A stretch of DNA of 64,000 bases from Hemileia vastatrix (lineage: Eukaryota; Basidiomycota; Pucciniomycetes; Pucciniales; Zaghouaniaceae): NCBI GenBank assembly GCA_030280995.1, contig JASXTE010000010.1:22886823-22950822 (forward strand), in the 5' to 3' direction. This document shows, one piece after another, positions 1 through 8,977 of the stretch (its first letter is position 1; every line of letters starts with the position of its first letter). The translations under genes were made by a program, and so were the position numbers. Below the pieces are notes generated by a model. It did no database searches. It was not told where the DNA came from and was given only the letters and a program-made list of their open reading frames with translations.

Positions 1-3000
1 AAATCAACCGGTAAAACTGCTTTCTGTCCAAAAACAAGTTCATAAGGTGAAAATCCGGTCGTCCTTTTGGCAGTGATTCGATCAGCAAATAAAACTAAAG
101 GTAAATAGTGCCTCCATTTTTCGGCACTTGTCCCACACATTTTAACTAAAGCATCCTTGATAACTTGATGCCCTCTCTCAACCATGCCTTCAGCTTCAGG
201 ATAATATGGGGTTGCTACCCTAACCTTTGATCCAACTTTCAATACGGCCTCTTTAAACTCTGTCCCAAATTCAGGACCTCCATCTACCGTTACCAACTTC
301 ATCACCCCATACCTATATACCCAATTATTCAAAAAAAATTCTGCCACATTTTTGGCAGTTAAATTAATAAGAGGCGCTGCCTCTACCCAACCAGATAAAT
401 CATCTCTGGCCACAATTAAATATTTATACCGTCCCTCTTTTATATGAACGGCATCTAAACTAACTCTTCCAAAGAGCGTATATTCACCGGTCGCGCGTCC
501 AGGTTCTTTTGGCCTTAAATAACTTCGTCTTTGATATTCTTCGCATGACTGAACCCACTGTTTAACAGCCATCTTCATGCCAGGCCACCAAAATCGATCA
601 GAAATTCTTCTAAATGTTTCTCCAACGCCTCTATGCCCGAGATCTTCATGCAGTGATTTCAAAACTAATTCTTGCCCCTTCTCTTGAGTTATAACTACTT
701 GAGGATTTGGATACCTCCTCCTCATTAAACGTCGACCAGATAGGTAAAACGTAGATGACTTCCTCTTGATAGCCACCCATTCATCGTCTTCACAATCTTC
801 TGGCCTCTCTAAAGTCAACAAATATTTGACTAACAAAAAATAAAAACCAGTCTGACCCCAGACTTCATCTTGAAAATCGATTAATATAACATCAATAGGG
901 ACTTCTCTATCACCAATATCACCTGCACATGAATGAGCCAATAATCGTTGACCCCTAAATAAATTTTTAATCGAGCTATGTCGACGTTTTTCTTCCGAAC
1001 CTTTGGATCCTTCGAAAACCGTATTTGAAAATACCTCTTTCTCTTTATCCACCTTTTTATTTAAATTCTCTAATTCTCCAACATATACACCATTCCTTAA
1101 TTTACTACTATCCCACACTACCAATCCATTTTCCTCTACATACACCACATCTTCTTCTACCTCCTCTCTGCCGAATTTATCTACACCTTTTTCAACACCT
1201 TTTTTAACATAAAAACTATTTTCCAGTTTATCCTCTTGGTGGAGGTCATCATCATCATAATCTAAACACAATAGTCCTGCCAGTTTAACCTCATGGGGGA
1301 GGTATGGAAAGTCTTCAGCTCCTTTAGTGCTGGCTTTGATAATAGGTATATCTTCATCGAACTCTTCTGAGTCTGAATCTTCTTCAGTGGGTGGTCTCCT
1401 TGATAAACCATCTGGCATAGTAAAAGTTTTGCCAGGCTTATGAACTAAATCGAACGAAAAATGTTGAATAAAAGCTACCCATCTCGTCATGGGTGCGTTC
1501 GGTAAACTTGGGGAATTAATCATCTGGATTAACAATTTCGCATCCACTTGCAACTCAAAATGTTGCCCCCACAAAATATGCTGAAGTTTCTTCAGTATTT
1601 TCGCCACACCACATAATTCCAATTTTGGTTGAGAATATCTTGATTCGACCTCAGTAAATACTACAGATTCATACCTAACTGGCCTGATGTAACCAGCTTT
1701 ATCCATCTGAGACAAAACCGCCCCAGCTGCCACCTGACTTGAATCAACTGCTAAATAAATTCTACCAGCATCTTTTCCATAATCTAACTTGTGCAGGACT
1801 AAATCCTTCCCTACAACCTCCTTCAACTTCACAAACGCCTTCTCACACTCTTCATCCCACTCCCAGTCTGCATCCTTTCTCGTTAACCGTCTCAATGGAG
1901 CTGCCAATGAAGAAAAGTCCTTGATAAACATTCTAACATATACGCAAACGCCTAAAAACCCTCTAACTTCGGTCGTATTCTTGGGTCTTGGCCAGGACTG
2001 AATTTTGTTAACTTTCTTCTTGGACATAATCCTACCCTCTCTACATACCACATGGCCTAATATTTCTAAGGCTGGCACACAACATGAAAATTTTGAACCT
2101 GAAATAGTTAAACCAGCCTCTTCAATTTGAAACAAGATTCTTTCTAAAGTAATTGCAAACTCCCAAATGAATTTGCGTATCCCGGGATTCTCTTCCAACA
2201 CCTGGTTATCATAGTCGGTTGTTGGTCCCTTAATTCCTCCATCATCTATAAAGATTCCAGCATATTGTGGAATTTCATCTTGAAGGATCCAAGCCATCTG
2301 AGCTTGATAAACTGCAACCGAATTTGTTGCTCCTTGAGGCAATCTTGTTAACTGTAAACGTCCAAGTGGTGTATCGAATGTAGTGAGAGGTCTTGAGTCC
2401 GGATGTAACTCTCTCTCATCATATCCACCCATAATATCTCCCAATCCATAACACACTCTCCCTGCAAACGCTTCAACAAACTCCTCAGCACTAGGTGGTA
2501 TCCCAGAATCCTTTATTGTAACCCTATTTAATTCCCTAAGATCATGAACAACTCTAAGCTTGCCATTCGGTTTCTTGATACAAAATACCGGACTAGAATA
2601 ACTTGACGTTGATTGCTCATACAGTCCAGTGCGTATCCGTTCTCTGACAACTTCGATATAAGCTTCTTTCAATGCAGCCGGAATAGGAATCGGTTTCTGC
2701 TGCCACGGTTCATGACATACCACAGGAATCTTGTAAGGCTCCCCATAGGAATGCTTCAACACACCCCTCTCCTCTTCTTCAAAAGCAATGGCCTTCTCTC
2801 GCTTGACCATCACATCCAACAACAACTTCTTCTCTTCTCCAGACAACCAACCATCAGGTCCAAAATTAACAACACCCAGTCTCTCAAAAGTGATTCTTGA
2901 CGTCTCAGAAAATTCAGGCGGATTCTTTACCAAGGGACTTTCATAAGGATCTCTTGATAACCTTGGTCTTCTCAAGGGTGGATTTAATTCAGCAGGTAGC

Positions 3001-3920
3001 GGTTCATTAATAGGTCGTACTTTATTTGCTACTTTCTTATATTTGGCTGCGTCCACATCTAAATTAACTTGAGGTAAAACATTTTCTTTTGTATCGCCAT
3101 TAAAACTTTCATCAAATGAATCTTCTTCATCGCCAGAATCGGAATAAGAAAAATTAGAAAAATATTTTATTTCATTTTTAAATTTTCTCCTTTTCTCCTT
3201 TCCCTCGTCTAATTTATAAACAGATTTTCCAACACCTTTGCTTCCCTTATCCAACAGTAAATCACCCGTAAAGAAAGTTGGCAGTTTAACCTCTTGCTGG
3301 AGGACCGGAATTGAATTTTCACAAAAATTATTTTTTTGAGTTTTAATTATACTGAGATTTTTTATTGGATTTTGATAAGATTTTCGCAGTTTACCCTCTT
3401 GCTGGAGGTCCGGAATAACATTTTCACATAAATTATTTTTTTGTGTTTTACTTATACTGAGATTTTTAATTGAGTTTTGATGTAATTTTTGCAGTTTACC
3501 CTCTTGCTGGAGGTCCAAAATAGAAGGAGATAATTGCAGTTTAACCTCTTGCTGGAGGTCCATAAACATACCCTTCCAATTTTTATCTAACCTAATTTGG
3601 CCCATTTTGCCTTTTTTACCATTTTTAAATTTAATAGAAAAACAGGGTAAATCCAATAAACATATAGAAAAGTCCAAAACGTATTTGCACTCCAAAGTAA
3701 TATTAACAGAAAATAATTGAGAATCCACTTGAATTATCTCCAAGTGAGCTGACCTATTGCAATCCGGGATCTCATCCTGAGGAGAGATTACAACATTAGA
3801 GCGATCAGCCCCTGCTACCCCAAAAAATGAGGGCATCCATAATAATTTGAATCCTGAATAAATTGAAGACATAACGAAAAAAAAAAAAATTTCAGCCGAG
3901 TTTAGGTAGTTTATCCTCAT
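1..3920 (-). CDS. pol: Element A Pol polyprotein (RT, RNase H, integrase), partial
   Basis: A single minus-strand frame is open from 3980 to the window edge, about 1,300 codons without a stop. Counting from an ATG at 3872, the RT core starts near residue 430 (KKPNGKLRVVHDLRELNRVT), and the catalytic box is IFIDDG near 540. RNase H lies near 690-800 (LAVDSSQ, KLELCGV, LQVDAK). The integrase zinc region is near 1070-1100 (HEDLGHRG...SCEEYQ, second Cys of the usual CxxC not obvious). The integrase core follows with SLDAVH, TVDGGPEFG and GMVERGHQ as the D, D and E positions. The first ATG after the gag stop is at 3920, 11 nt downstream; another is at 3872. The frame overlaps the gag end and is +1 to gag, so frameshifting or re-initiation are both possible. 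I found no aspartic protease motif. The N-terminal third is acidic and carries the repeats at 3282-3560. Confidence 0.85.
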   Translation of the reverse strand, partial: MRINYLNSAEIFFFFVMSSIYSGFKLLWMPSFFGVAGADRSNVVISPQDEIPDCNRSAHLEIIQVDSQLFSVNITLECKYVLDFSICLLDLPCFSIKFKNGKKGKMGQIRLDKNWKGMFMDLQQEVKLQLSPSILDLQQEGKLQKLHQNSIKNLSISKTQKNNLCENVIPDLQQEGKLRKSYQNPIKNLSIIKTQKNNFCENSIPVLQQEVKLPTFFTGDLLLDKGSKGVGKSVYKLDEGKEKRRKFKNEIKYFSNFSYSDSGDEEDSFDESFNGDTKENVLPQVNLDVDAAKYKKVANKVRPINEPLPAELNPPLRRPRLSRDPYESPLVKNPPEFSETSRITFERLGVVNFGPDGWLSGEEKKLLLDVMVKREKAIAFEEEERGVLKHSYGEPYKIPVVCHEPWQQKPIPIPAALKEAYIEVVRERIRTGLYEQSTSSYSSPVFCIKKPNGKLRVVHDLRELNRVTIKDSGIPPSAEEFVEAFAGRVCYGLGDIMGGYDERELHPDSRPLTTFDTPLGRLQLTRLPQGATNSVAVYQAQMAWILQDEIPQYAGIFIDDGGIKGPTTDYDNQVLEENPGIRKFIWEFAITLERILFQIEEAGLTISGSKFSCCVPALEILGHVVCREGRIMSKKKVNKIQSWPRPKNTTEVRGFLGVCVYVRMFIKDFSSLAAPLRRLTRKDADWEWDEECEKAFVKLKEVVGKDLVLHKLDYGKDAGRIYLAVDSSQVAAGAVLSQMDKAGYIRPVRYESVVFTEVESRYSQPKLELCGVAKILKKLQHILWGQHFELQVDAKLLIQMINSPSLPNAPMTRWVAFIQHFSFDLVHKPGKTFTMPDGLSRRPPTEEDSDSEEFDEDIPIIKASTKGAEDFPYLPHEVKLAGLLCLDYDDDDLHQEDKLENSFYVKKGVEKGVDKFGREEVEEDVVYVEENGLVVWDSSKLRNGVYVGELENLNKKVDKEKEVFSNTVFEGSKGSEEKRRHSSIKNLFRGQRLLAHSCAGDIGDREVPIDVILIDFQDEVWGQTGFYFLLVKYLLTLERPEDCEDDEWVAIKRKSSTFYLSGRRLMRRRYPNPQVVITQEKGQELVLKSLHEDLGHRGVGETFRRISDRFWWPGMKMAVKQWVQSCEEYQRRSYLRPKEPGRATGEYTLFGRVSLDAVHIKEGRYKYLIVARDDLSGWVEAAPLINLTAKNVAEFFLNNWVYRYGVMKLVTVDGGPEFGTEFKEAVLKVGSKVRVATPYYPEAEGMVERGHQVIKDALVKMCGTSAEKWRHYLPLVLFADRITAKRTTGFSPYELVFGQKAVLPVD
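3282..3560 (-). repeat. Tandem 105-bp repeats and LxxExKL motif copies inside pol
   Basis: Two consecutive 105-bp units (3282-3386 and 3387-3491, 35 codons each) are followed by two partial units that begin at 3492 and 3537. Each begins with the same 24-bp block containing CCTC-N6-GAGG, which on the coding strand specifies D/V-L-Q-Q-E-V/G-K-L. All lie in the same codon phase, so pol stays open. Two further in-phase copies are at 1224-1247 (DLHQEDKL) and 1281-1304 (YLPHEVKL). Confidence 0.85.
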
Positions 3921-3930
3921 TTCGGAGGAA

Positions 3931-5163
3931 TTAAATTCTTGATATCCCCTGGAGATAATCCAAAATTTTGCCCCAAGGGCTTATCCACCGATTCCATAAA
4001 ACCCAAAAATAAACCCCCATAATTTGTCCTACTATTGGACATAAAAAATAAACAGCCCTTTTCCAAAACATGAGTGCATCCAATTTATGCACTCTATTAT
4101 CAAATGCCACTACACTCTTTATTAGTGCAGGGAAAATTATATCCTCCATAAAAATCTCTTCCTGAGATTGAAACAAATCCACCATACATATACCAGATTC
4201 ATAAACCATATCCACATCTGAATTGCAGACAGTCTCCGCTTTTGAAGACAAAACCTGAGGTAAATATTCCTCTAAATCAAATTCCAAATTATCCAAAACA
4301 AAATTATCCCCAACATCCAAATTTTCTTCATCAGTGACAATAATATCTTCATCTTCAGAAACCTCTTCTTTCCAAACAGAAGAGTCAACAAAAATCATAT
4401 CTTCAGGCTGGACAAAATCTTCAGGAATGGCTGAATCCGGAATTTCATCAGTAACTAGTTCTTTTACACCATCCTCTTCTATCTCTTGAGCGACCTCAGT
4501 GTCTTCTCCAGAGTCCAAATCAACAGAGTTATGAGTATCCAGATGTTCCAAAATAGCCTTCTTTAGCACCTCCATACCAGGAATCCTAGTTTCTCCATCT
4601 GGGAGATCCTTCATTAAATTCCCATTAATAAGCACCATCAAAACATCTTTCTTAACCTTTTCCCCCATAGCATCCCAAAAAACATACTTTGATGCATTAT
4701 CATGAAATAAAATTTCATACTCCAACAAATAATCCAGAACCACCTGAAATTCAACCATAAACTGATGATACTGATGCAGAGATGTTACACCACCTTTTGA
4801 TTCCCATTTCCTAGCTATATCCTTTAGATCCTGCAATGAATAAACTTTTGGCCACCTTTTTTCCATTTCTATCTTGAGCTTTCTCCAATCTTGATCTTTA
4901 TAACCATCCATAGAAATAACCTCCTTCTCCACCTCTCTGTCCAAAATAAAGAACCTAATCTGCTTCACCATATCCAAAGGTAAAGCACCATCAATTGCAG
5001 CTGCAGTTTCATACCTATGTAAAAATCCTTCTAAATCATCTCCAGAAAACTTGGGCCCAACCCAAGATACAATCCTTACTGATGCCCTAACAGGTACACC
5101 AGTAGCCAACACAGCAGTTCCAATATTAGAGGACATCCCAATACATAAAAAAAGCGTTAACAA
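3931..5163 (-). CDS. gag: Element A Gag-like protein
   Basis: A 410-codon ORF between the primer site and pol. Residues about 40-190 look like a Ty3/gypsy capsid: KFSGDDLEGFLHRYE, then a long helical stretch with conserved W and hydrophobic positions. The same block is recognisable in the element B fragment at 8978-9337. The C-terminal half is strongly acidic (Asp/Glu-rich, about 215-340) and ends with a hydrophobic Trp-rich tail. No CCHC zinc knuckle is present, which is unusual for a nucleocapsid. The start could be Met10 (5136, MSSNIGTAV) instead of Met1. Translation beyond the stop in this frame would give FLRNEDKLPKLG, containing the LxxExKL motif repeated in pol. The family assignment rests on position and the B match. 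Confidence 0.75.
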   Translation of the reverse strand: MLTLFLCIGMSSNIGTAVLATGVPVRASVRIVSWVGPKFSGDDLEGFLHRYETAAAIDGALPLDMVKQIRFFILDREVEKEVISMDGYKDQDWRKLKIEMEKRWPKVYSLQDLKDIARKWESKGGVTSLHQYHQFMVEFQVVLDYLLEYEILFHDNASKYVFWDAMGEKVKKDVLMVLINGNLMKDLPDGETRIPGMEVLKKAILEHLDTHNSVDLDSGEDTEVAQEIEEDGVKELVTDEIPDSAIPEDFVQPEDMIFVDSSVWKEEVSEDEDIIVTDEENLDVGDNFVLDNLEFDLEEYLPQVLSSKAETVCNSDVDMVYESGICMVDLFQSQEEIFMEDIIFPALIKSVVAFDNRVHKLDALMFWKRAVYFLCPIVGQIMGVYFWVLWNRWISPWGKILDYLQGISRI

Positions 5164-5292
5164 CCGTTAAAATAACAAGCCTCTTGCAAGCCAATAACAA
5201 AAATCCAATTAGAGTTCCAGAAAATAAGCCTCTTGCAGGCTAAGAACGTTCTTGATCCAAGTAAGTCTTTAAAGAAAGCTAGAGAAATCGAA

Positions 5293-5310
5293 CCCCATGT
5301 TGGGCGCCAA
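5293..5310 (-). promoter_or_regulatory. Primer-binding site, Lys-tRNA type
   Basis: On the minus strand, just inside the LTR, the sequence reads TTGGCGCCCAACATGGGG. It is very close to the primer site TGGCGCCCAACGTGGGG that retroviruses use with tRNA-Lys1,2. It lies about 130 nt upstream of the gag ORF. The aligned sequence in element B (10694-10713) is a decayed version, TTGTGCCCAACTTGGGG. Confidence 0.8.
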
Positions 5311-5311
5311 C

Positions 5312-6538
5312 TATGGTAAGGTAAACTCTTACAGTCGCCTTGCTGTAAGCAGAATCCGGAGGAGATATGTGGATTTAGCTGAAAACCCCGTCCTTCCAAT
5401 AAAAATAACAAAATGGGAATTCTAAATCACTAAGCTAACCAATCTACTTGGATCTGATTGATGAAAATAAAGAAACTCTAAAATAATTAACGCTTATTGA
5501 GATTTAATGAAAGTAGCTGTTGAGGAAAGAAATACTGATAACAACAATTAAGGTGTACCAGTGAAAGATCTGAAAAGATTGACTTTTATGTTTTTATAAT
5601 GATTTGAATTTTTATGAGACAGCAATAATCAAGTCCCAGCGACGAAGACCTTTCTAAAGATACCCTGTTTTGAAGTGTGATTTAAATTGTTGAATAGTAT
5701 TTCTAAAATGTTAAGTATATAAAAAATATAAAGTTATAAGGGTATTACAAATTTATTTAATTTGTTGAGTAATAAAAAATGAGACTGTGGTAGTTAATGA
5801 TTAAGCTGTATGATGTGTCCCCCCTTTCTCAATTTCGAGTTTGAGAGTCGCTTAAGTATTCCTAGTCACGTGCCTAAGTTTTCCCCTCCAGAGCTCTTCC
5901 AGAGTCAATCCGGAGCCCGTACGGAGTCCGTACGGAGCCGGAACGGAGTCCGTACGGAGTCAAAGCGGAGTCCGTACGGAGTCCGTCCGGACTTCTGGAC
6001 TCACTTTAGAACCTTAAAACCATAATAAAAAATCTAGAAAAATTACACATAATAGAGCTACTTCCCCTTTACATACCAAACTATTTTTCGTAGTCTGCGC
6101 AGCTCTAATTACCCCGTGAAAATTCATCAAAGTTAAGTAATTTTTGAAAACGTAAATATTTCTATAAAACTTTAAAATTCATTTAAAAATATAAGAAAAA
6201 TAGTAAAAATTCTGGGAAAATTTCCCAAGGTTCTTGAGTGACTCGACTTAATACTTATAAATTTTTCAGACCGTAAAAATAAGTTTTCTCCGTAAAATAA
6301 ATTGTTTTCGTGTAGGCATTCGCTCGTGACCAATTTCTTCATATTTAAAACTCAAATAAATTAAATAAAACCCTTTTATAAAAAATAATAACGCCAATCT
6401 TGCACGCCGTAATAACTCCATTTACATATTTAGGTGCCGTACTAAACTTTAGGCTACCACAATGCAACCCATCAATTTCGTTGAACACCAAAATGTGGTT
6501 CAAAGTTGAATAATTTTTCTTTAACTAGCGCACCAACA
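5312..6538 (-). repeat. Element A 5' LTR (probable extent)
   Basis: The 3' (U5) end is fixed by the primer site at 5310. The 5' end is proposed at 6538, where the minus strand reads TGTTGGTGCG. That gives about 1.23 kb ending in ...TTACCATAG, so the terminal CA is not canonical and the outer limit is provisional. The U5 part, with CTTACAGCAAGGCGACTG, is recognisable in element B next to 10714-10750. It contains the GC-rich minisatellite at 5912-5991. The other LTR is outside the window, so pairwise confirmation is not possible here. Confidence 0.55.
5912..5991. repeat. 11-bp GC-rich minisatellite in A's LTR
   Basis: Seven head-to-tail copies of GGAGTCCGTAC or close variants (5912, 5923, 5934, 5945, 5956, 5967, 5978) and a partial eighth. 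The junctions make near-palindromic GTACGGAGTCCGTAC. It is a GC-rich island in an AT-rich LTR. Confidence 0.9.
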
Positions 6539-6547
6539 ATTGTTGGT
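6532..6547. other. Perfect 16-bp palindrome ACCAACAATTGTTGGT
   Basis: The sequence is its own reverse complement. It can be read as ACCAACA-AT-TGTTGGT, the shape expected where the 3' end of one LTR meets the 5' end of another with two extra bases between. It marks the proposed outer limit of A's LTR. 6548-7207 beyond it is AT-rich with no feature I can name. Confidence 0.7.
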
Positions 6548-7207
6548 ATAGCTGTAGCATAGTTAAACAAAGGGGATGGTAATAAGAGATAAAGTGGGGA
6601 AGTGATCTTGGTCAAAATGAAGTGTCTGTGATTAGACATTTTCACATTAAATTTTCTGTCCAGATTGGTAGTGAAAATGAAACAGCTGGGGATAATGGTG
6701 TATTAGGCTAGCAAAATGACATTTTTCATTTTCAATTGTCTTAGAGTTAGGATAATAACTAGATATGCTTTTATGCAAAAAAAGCTAAGTTAAAAAATCA
6801 AAAAAGAAGGAACAGAATCCAAGGCATGAATTAACCAGGCAGAAGTTTAAATTTAAAAGAAAGTGCATGTTTATCCACAGAATTTATTGAGAATCATATG
6901 TTTCACCCTAAAAACATCCAAAATAATATATTAAAACGTTAGCCTCTCATTAGAAAGTATTTTTTTTCCATCGAGAGGTGTCTTATCATAGAAATCATTT
7001 AAAAAATTAGTTATGTATGACATTCCTAAAACTTACCACTTAGGTAATGGCTACGTTAAGATCTTTTATTGTTCTCAAGTGTGCTTCAAAAACTTCAATT
7101 TAAAAAGGTACACTCATTGCATGCTAACATTATTTGAATAACACATATCAGTTGTAAATTTTATTTTTAACATTCAATTCAGGCTTTTTAATTTAAATTA
7201 ATAATAG

Positions 7208-7508
7208 TTACGTACTTGTATAGCCTATGCAACCACCTAAACAATCGTAGGTTTCCTTATCGGCGTCCACACACACTAAAGAGGTAAAATACAAGATTTC
7301 TCGTGGGTTTCTGGAATATTCAAGTTCATGATGGGGAGAAATTGAACACACAGTCTGTAGGATTCTTGTCATCTTCATCGGCGAGTACATAACTGGTTTT
7401 ACATTTTACTTTTTCAACCAGCGTCTTAGAATAAACCATTTTTGAGCTAACTGGACTGGGCGTTGCTTTTCTGCATTTAAAACAAGCTGCGCCACAATCG
7501 TTGTACAC
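7208..7508 (-). CDS. Possible small Cys-rich protein, two exons
   Basis: Two overlapping minus-strand frames can be joined by removing a 76-nt intron (7351-7276, donor GTGTGT, acceptor CTTTAG). Exons are 7508-7352 and 7275-7208, giving about 74 residues. The N-terminus has CGAACFKC, and four further Cys are at KVKCKT, DLCVD, YDCLGGC. Seven or so Cys in 74 residues recalls fungal small secreted Cys-rich proteins, but no signal peptide is visible at this start. An upstream exon (for example one beginning MRSLNLLF near 7585) is possible but its splice site is poor. No family is recognised. The model could be chance. Confidence 0.25.
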
Positions 7509-7540
7509 ATCAGTTGGTTAGAACCCATAGAAATATAGTG

Positions 7541-8190
7541 AATTGTTCTCAACTTGGATACGAAAAGCAGGTTGAGGGAACGCATGAAGCAACTTTGAAG
7601 TCTGGACCTGGCTGGCAGTGGACATATCTCACTGATATTTCAATTTCAAAAAACGCAAGTGAGTTTTAGCAAAGGTTACAGCACCAATAAGAAGAAAAAA
7701 TATCAACCAAATGAGCGGTTGGTGCCGTCGAAAATCTTGGTAAAAGATCTTTCACAAGACAAGGCATGTGTGTCTGTAGAGGAGTTTTCGATTTCCTTAA
7801 ATGGGTTCACCTTGATTGATTCCAACAACCACCCAAATGCGTTTGAAAAACGAATAAAAAGAACTAATATTCCAAAAATTGTTAGAGTAACAGACGGAAG
7901 CCTGATAAAAGAGCTTTTTTGGAATTCGGATCTGATGTTGAACATAGTTAGACGTTCCAAAAGTTTTATCGCCGGATGCCGGTCACAAGTTGCAACTTGG
8001 GCTCAAAGAAGAAACTAAAAAGCTCAAATCAAATATCAAAAAGAATGCTGAACTCGAAAGTGCGGGCTTTCTATCAAGTTTGTAAGTTTTTGGAACATAA
8101 TAGAGGTTAATTGAAATATGATAAGATTCAAATGTGAGGAACTTACAATTTAGGTTGAAGGGTGGAAAGAGTAGGAAACAAGAGGACTGA
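7541..8190 (+). pseudogene. Decayed spliced gene, 3' part, unknown family
   Basis: Three successive frames give protein-like sequence in one order. They are 7541-7666 (GTHEATLKSGPGWQWTYLTD), 7599-7950 (NERLVPSKILVKDLSQDKAC through LIKELFWNSDLMLNIV), and from 7951 (DVPKVLSPDAGHKLQLGLKE through AELESAGFLSS). Each change is +1, at about 7660 and 7950. The last frame meets a canonical intron, 8082-8153 (GTAAGT...ACAATTTAG, 72 nt). It continues in phase as LLKGGKSRKQED and stops at 8188-8190. A lysine-rich helical tail and a clean intron argue for a once-real gene. Two frame breaks argue that it is now a pseudogene, or that further introns were missed. No family is recognised. Confidence 0.45.
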
Positions 8191-8504
8191 AGTGTATAAG
8201 TCCTGCCATCTGTCTCCGACTATTCTGTTACCTTACTATTTATATCTGAGTAGCAAGATCTACTTTAGCGCTTCCGTCTCCATGGGATCTTCATTGGTGT
8301 TTCAGTGTCCTATAGGATGCACCAAATGTTACAAGTTTTGCCTTATCGAATGTGTCAGAGGTGGATGAGGCAGGGTGATGCTGTTGCACGGTATCGGACT
8401 CCAGAAACAGCCGGAGAAATGGAGACGCCACTGCAACAATATATCGTATATCTTCACTGATGACTAAAGGCATTATTGATGACTATACTACTCATTTATA
8501 ATTA

Positions 8505-8821
8505 GGGAGGCTATATATGGACCACCTCTTTTACTGCTTCGGAGACCACCTTTTTATTTTTAGTCTCTTTTGGTCGTTTTCACCTTAAGCATCTACCAGA
8601 ACAATAACGCTGACTTCAGAATGAGGAAAAATAATGGTAATCTAACGCTTACCTCCAGAGAATTAAATAGTGCTAACAATCTAGCACTAACCTTTACAGC
8701 AGGAAAAAGCAAGGGTAATCTAACACTATCATCAGTGGAGGGCACTCGCAAGCAAGAGATACTGCTAACTTAATAGGGAGAAAACACTAAAAATAGAAAG
8801 GTGGTCCCCTTAAAGCCTCCC
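8505..8821. mobile_element. 317-bp MITE with 9-bp target-site duplication
   Basis: Flanking copies of TTATAATTA (8496-8504 and 8822-8830) bracket terminal inverted repeats. The left end reads GGGAGGCTATATATGGACCA, and the right end, inverted, reads GGGAGGCTTTAAGGGGACCA. The inverted match extends to a shared ACCACCTTT..TATTTTTAGT. A 9-bp duplication is typical of Mutator-like elements. No transposase is encoded, and the short ORF inside (8570-8773) is not credible. Two internal GGTAATCTAAC direct repeats are present. Confidence 0.85.
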
Positions 8822-8977
8822 TTATAATTATCCTTGATATATAGTTCATTTTGCAAATAGTAACTTCAATGTTAATTCACAATTTTATATCTCTTTATAA
8901 TAGTTACCCCCATCATATCTCCTGAGCATCTTAAATAAAAACAGAGAAATATAAATCACCAGTAACATCCTTATTGA

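Larger units (their letters stand above)
1..6538 (-). mobile_element. Element A: Ty3/gypsy-type LTR retrotransposon, left end outside window
   Basis: Read on the minus strand the order is LTR (about 6538-5312), Lys-tRNA-like primer site (5310-5293), gag (5163-3931), then pol (from about 3920 to the edge) with RT, RNase H and integrase in the usual Ty3/gypsy order. Gag and pol are both open, so this copy is recent or still selected. The second LTR would lie left of position 1. Unusual traits are no CCHC knuckle in gag, no D-S/T-G-A protease motif that I can find, and a repeated LxxExKL motif in pol. Element B at 8.9-11.0 kb is a decayed relative: its gag fragment and post-LTR region match. Confidence 0.85.

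Noticed and set aside
2613..2900. 95-codon plus-strand frame
   Set aside because: Shadow of element A pol, which is open on the minus strand here.
5810..6025. 71-codon frame with Arg/Ser repeats
   Set aside because: It is the translation of the 11-bp minisatellite and lies antisense in element A's LTR.
8570..8773. 67-codon frame
   Set aside because: Entirely inside the 317-bp MITE and without family resemblance.
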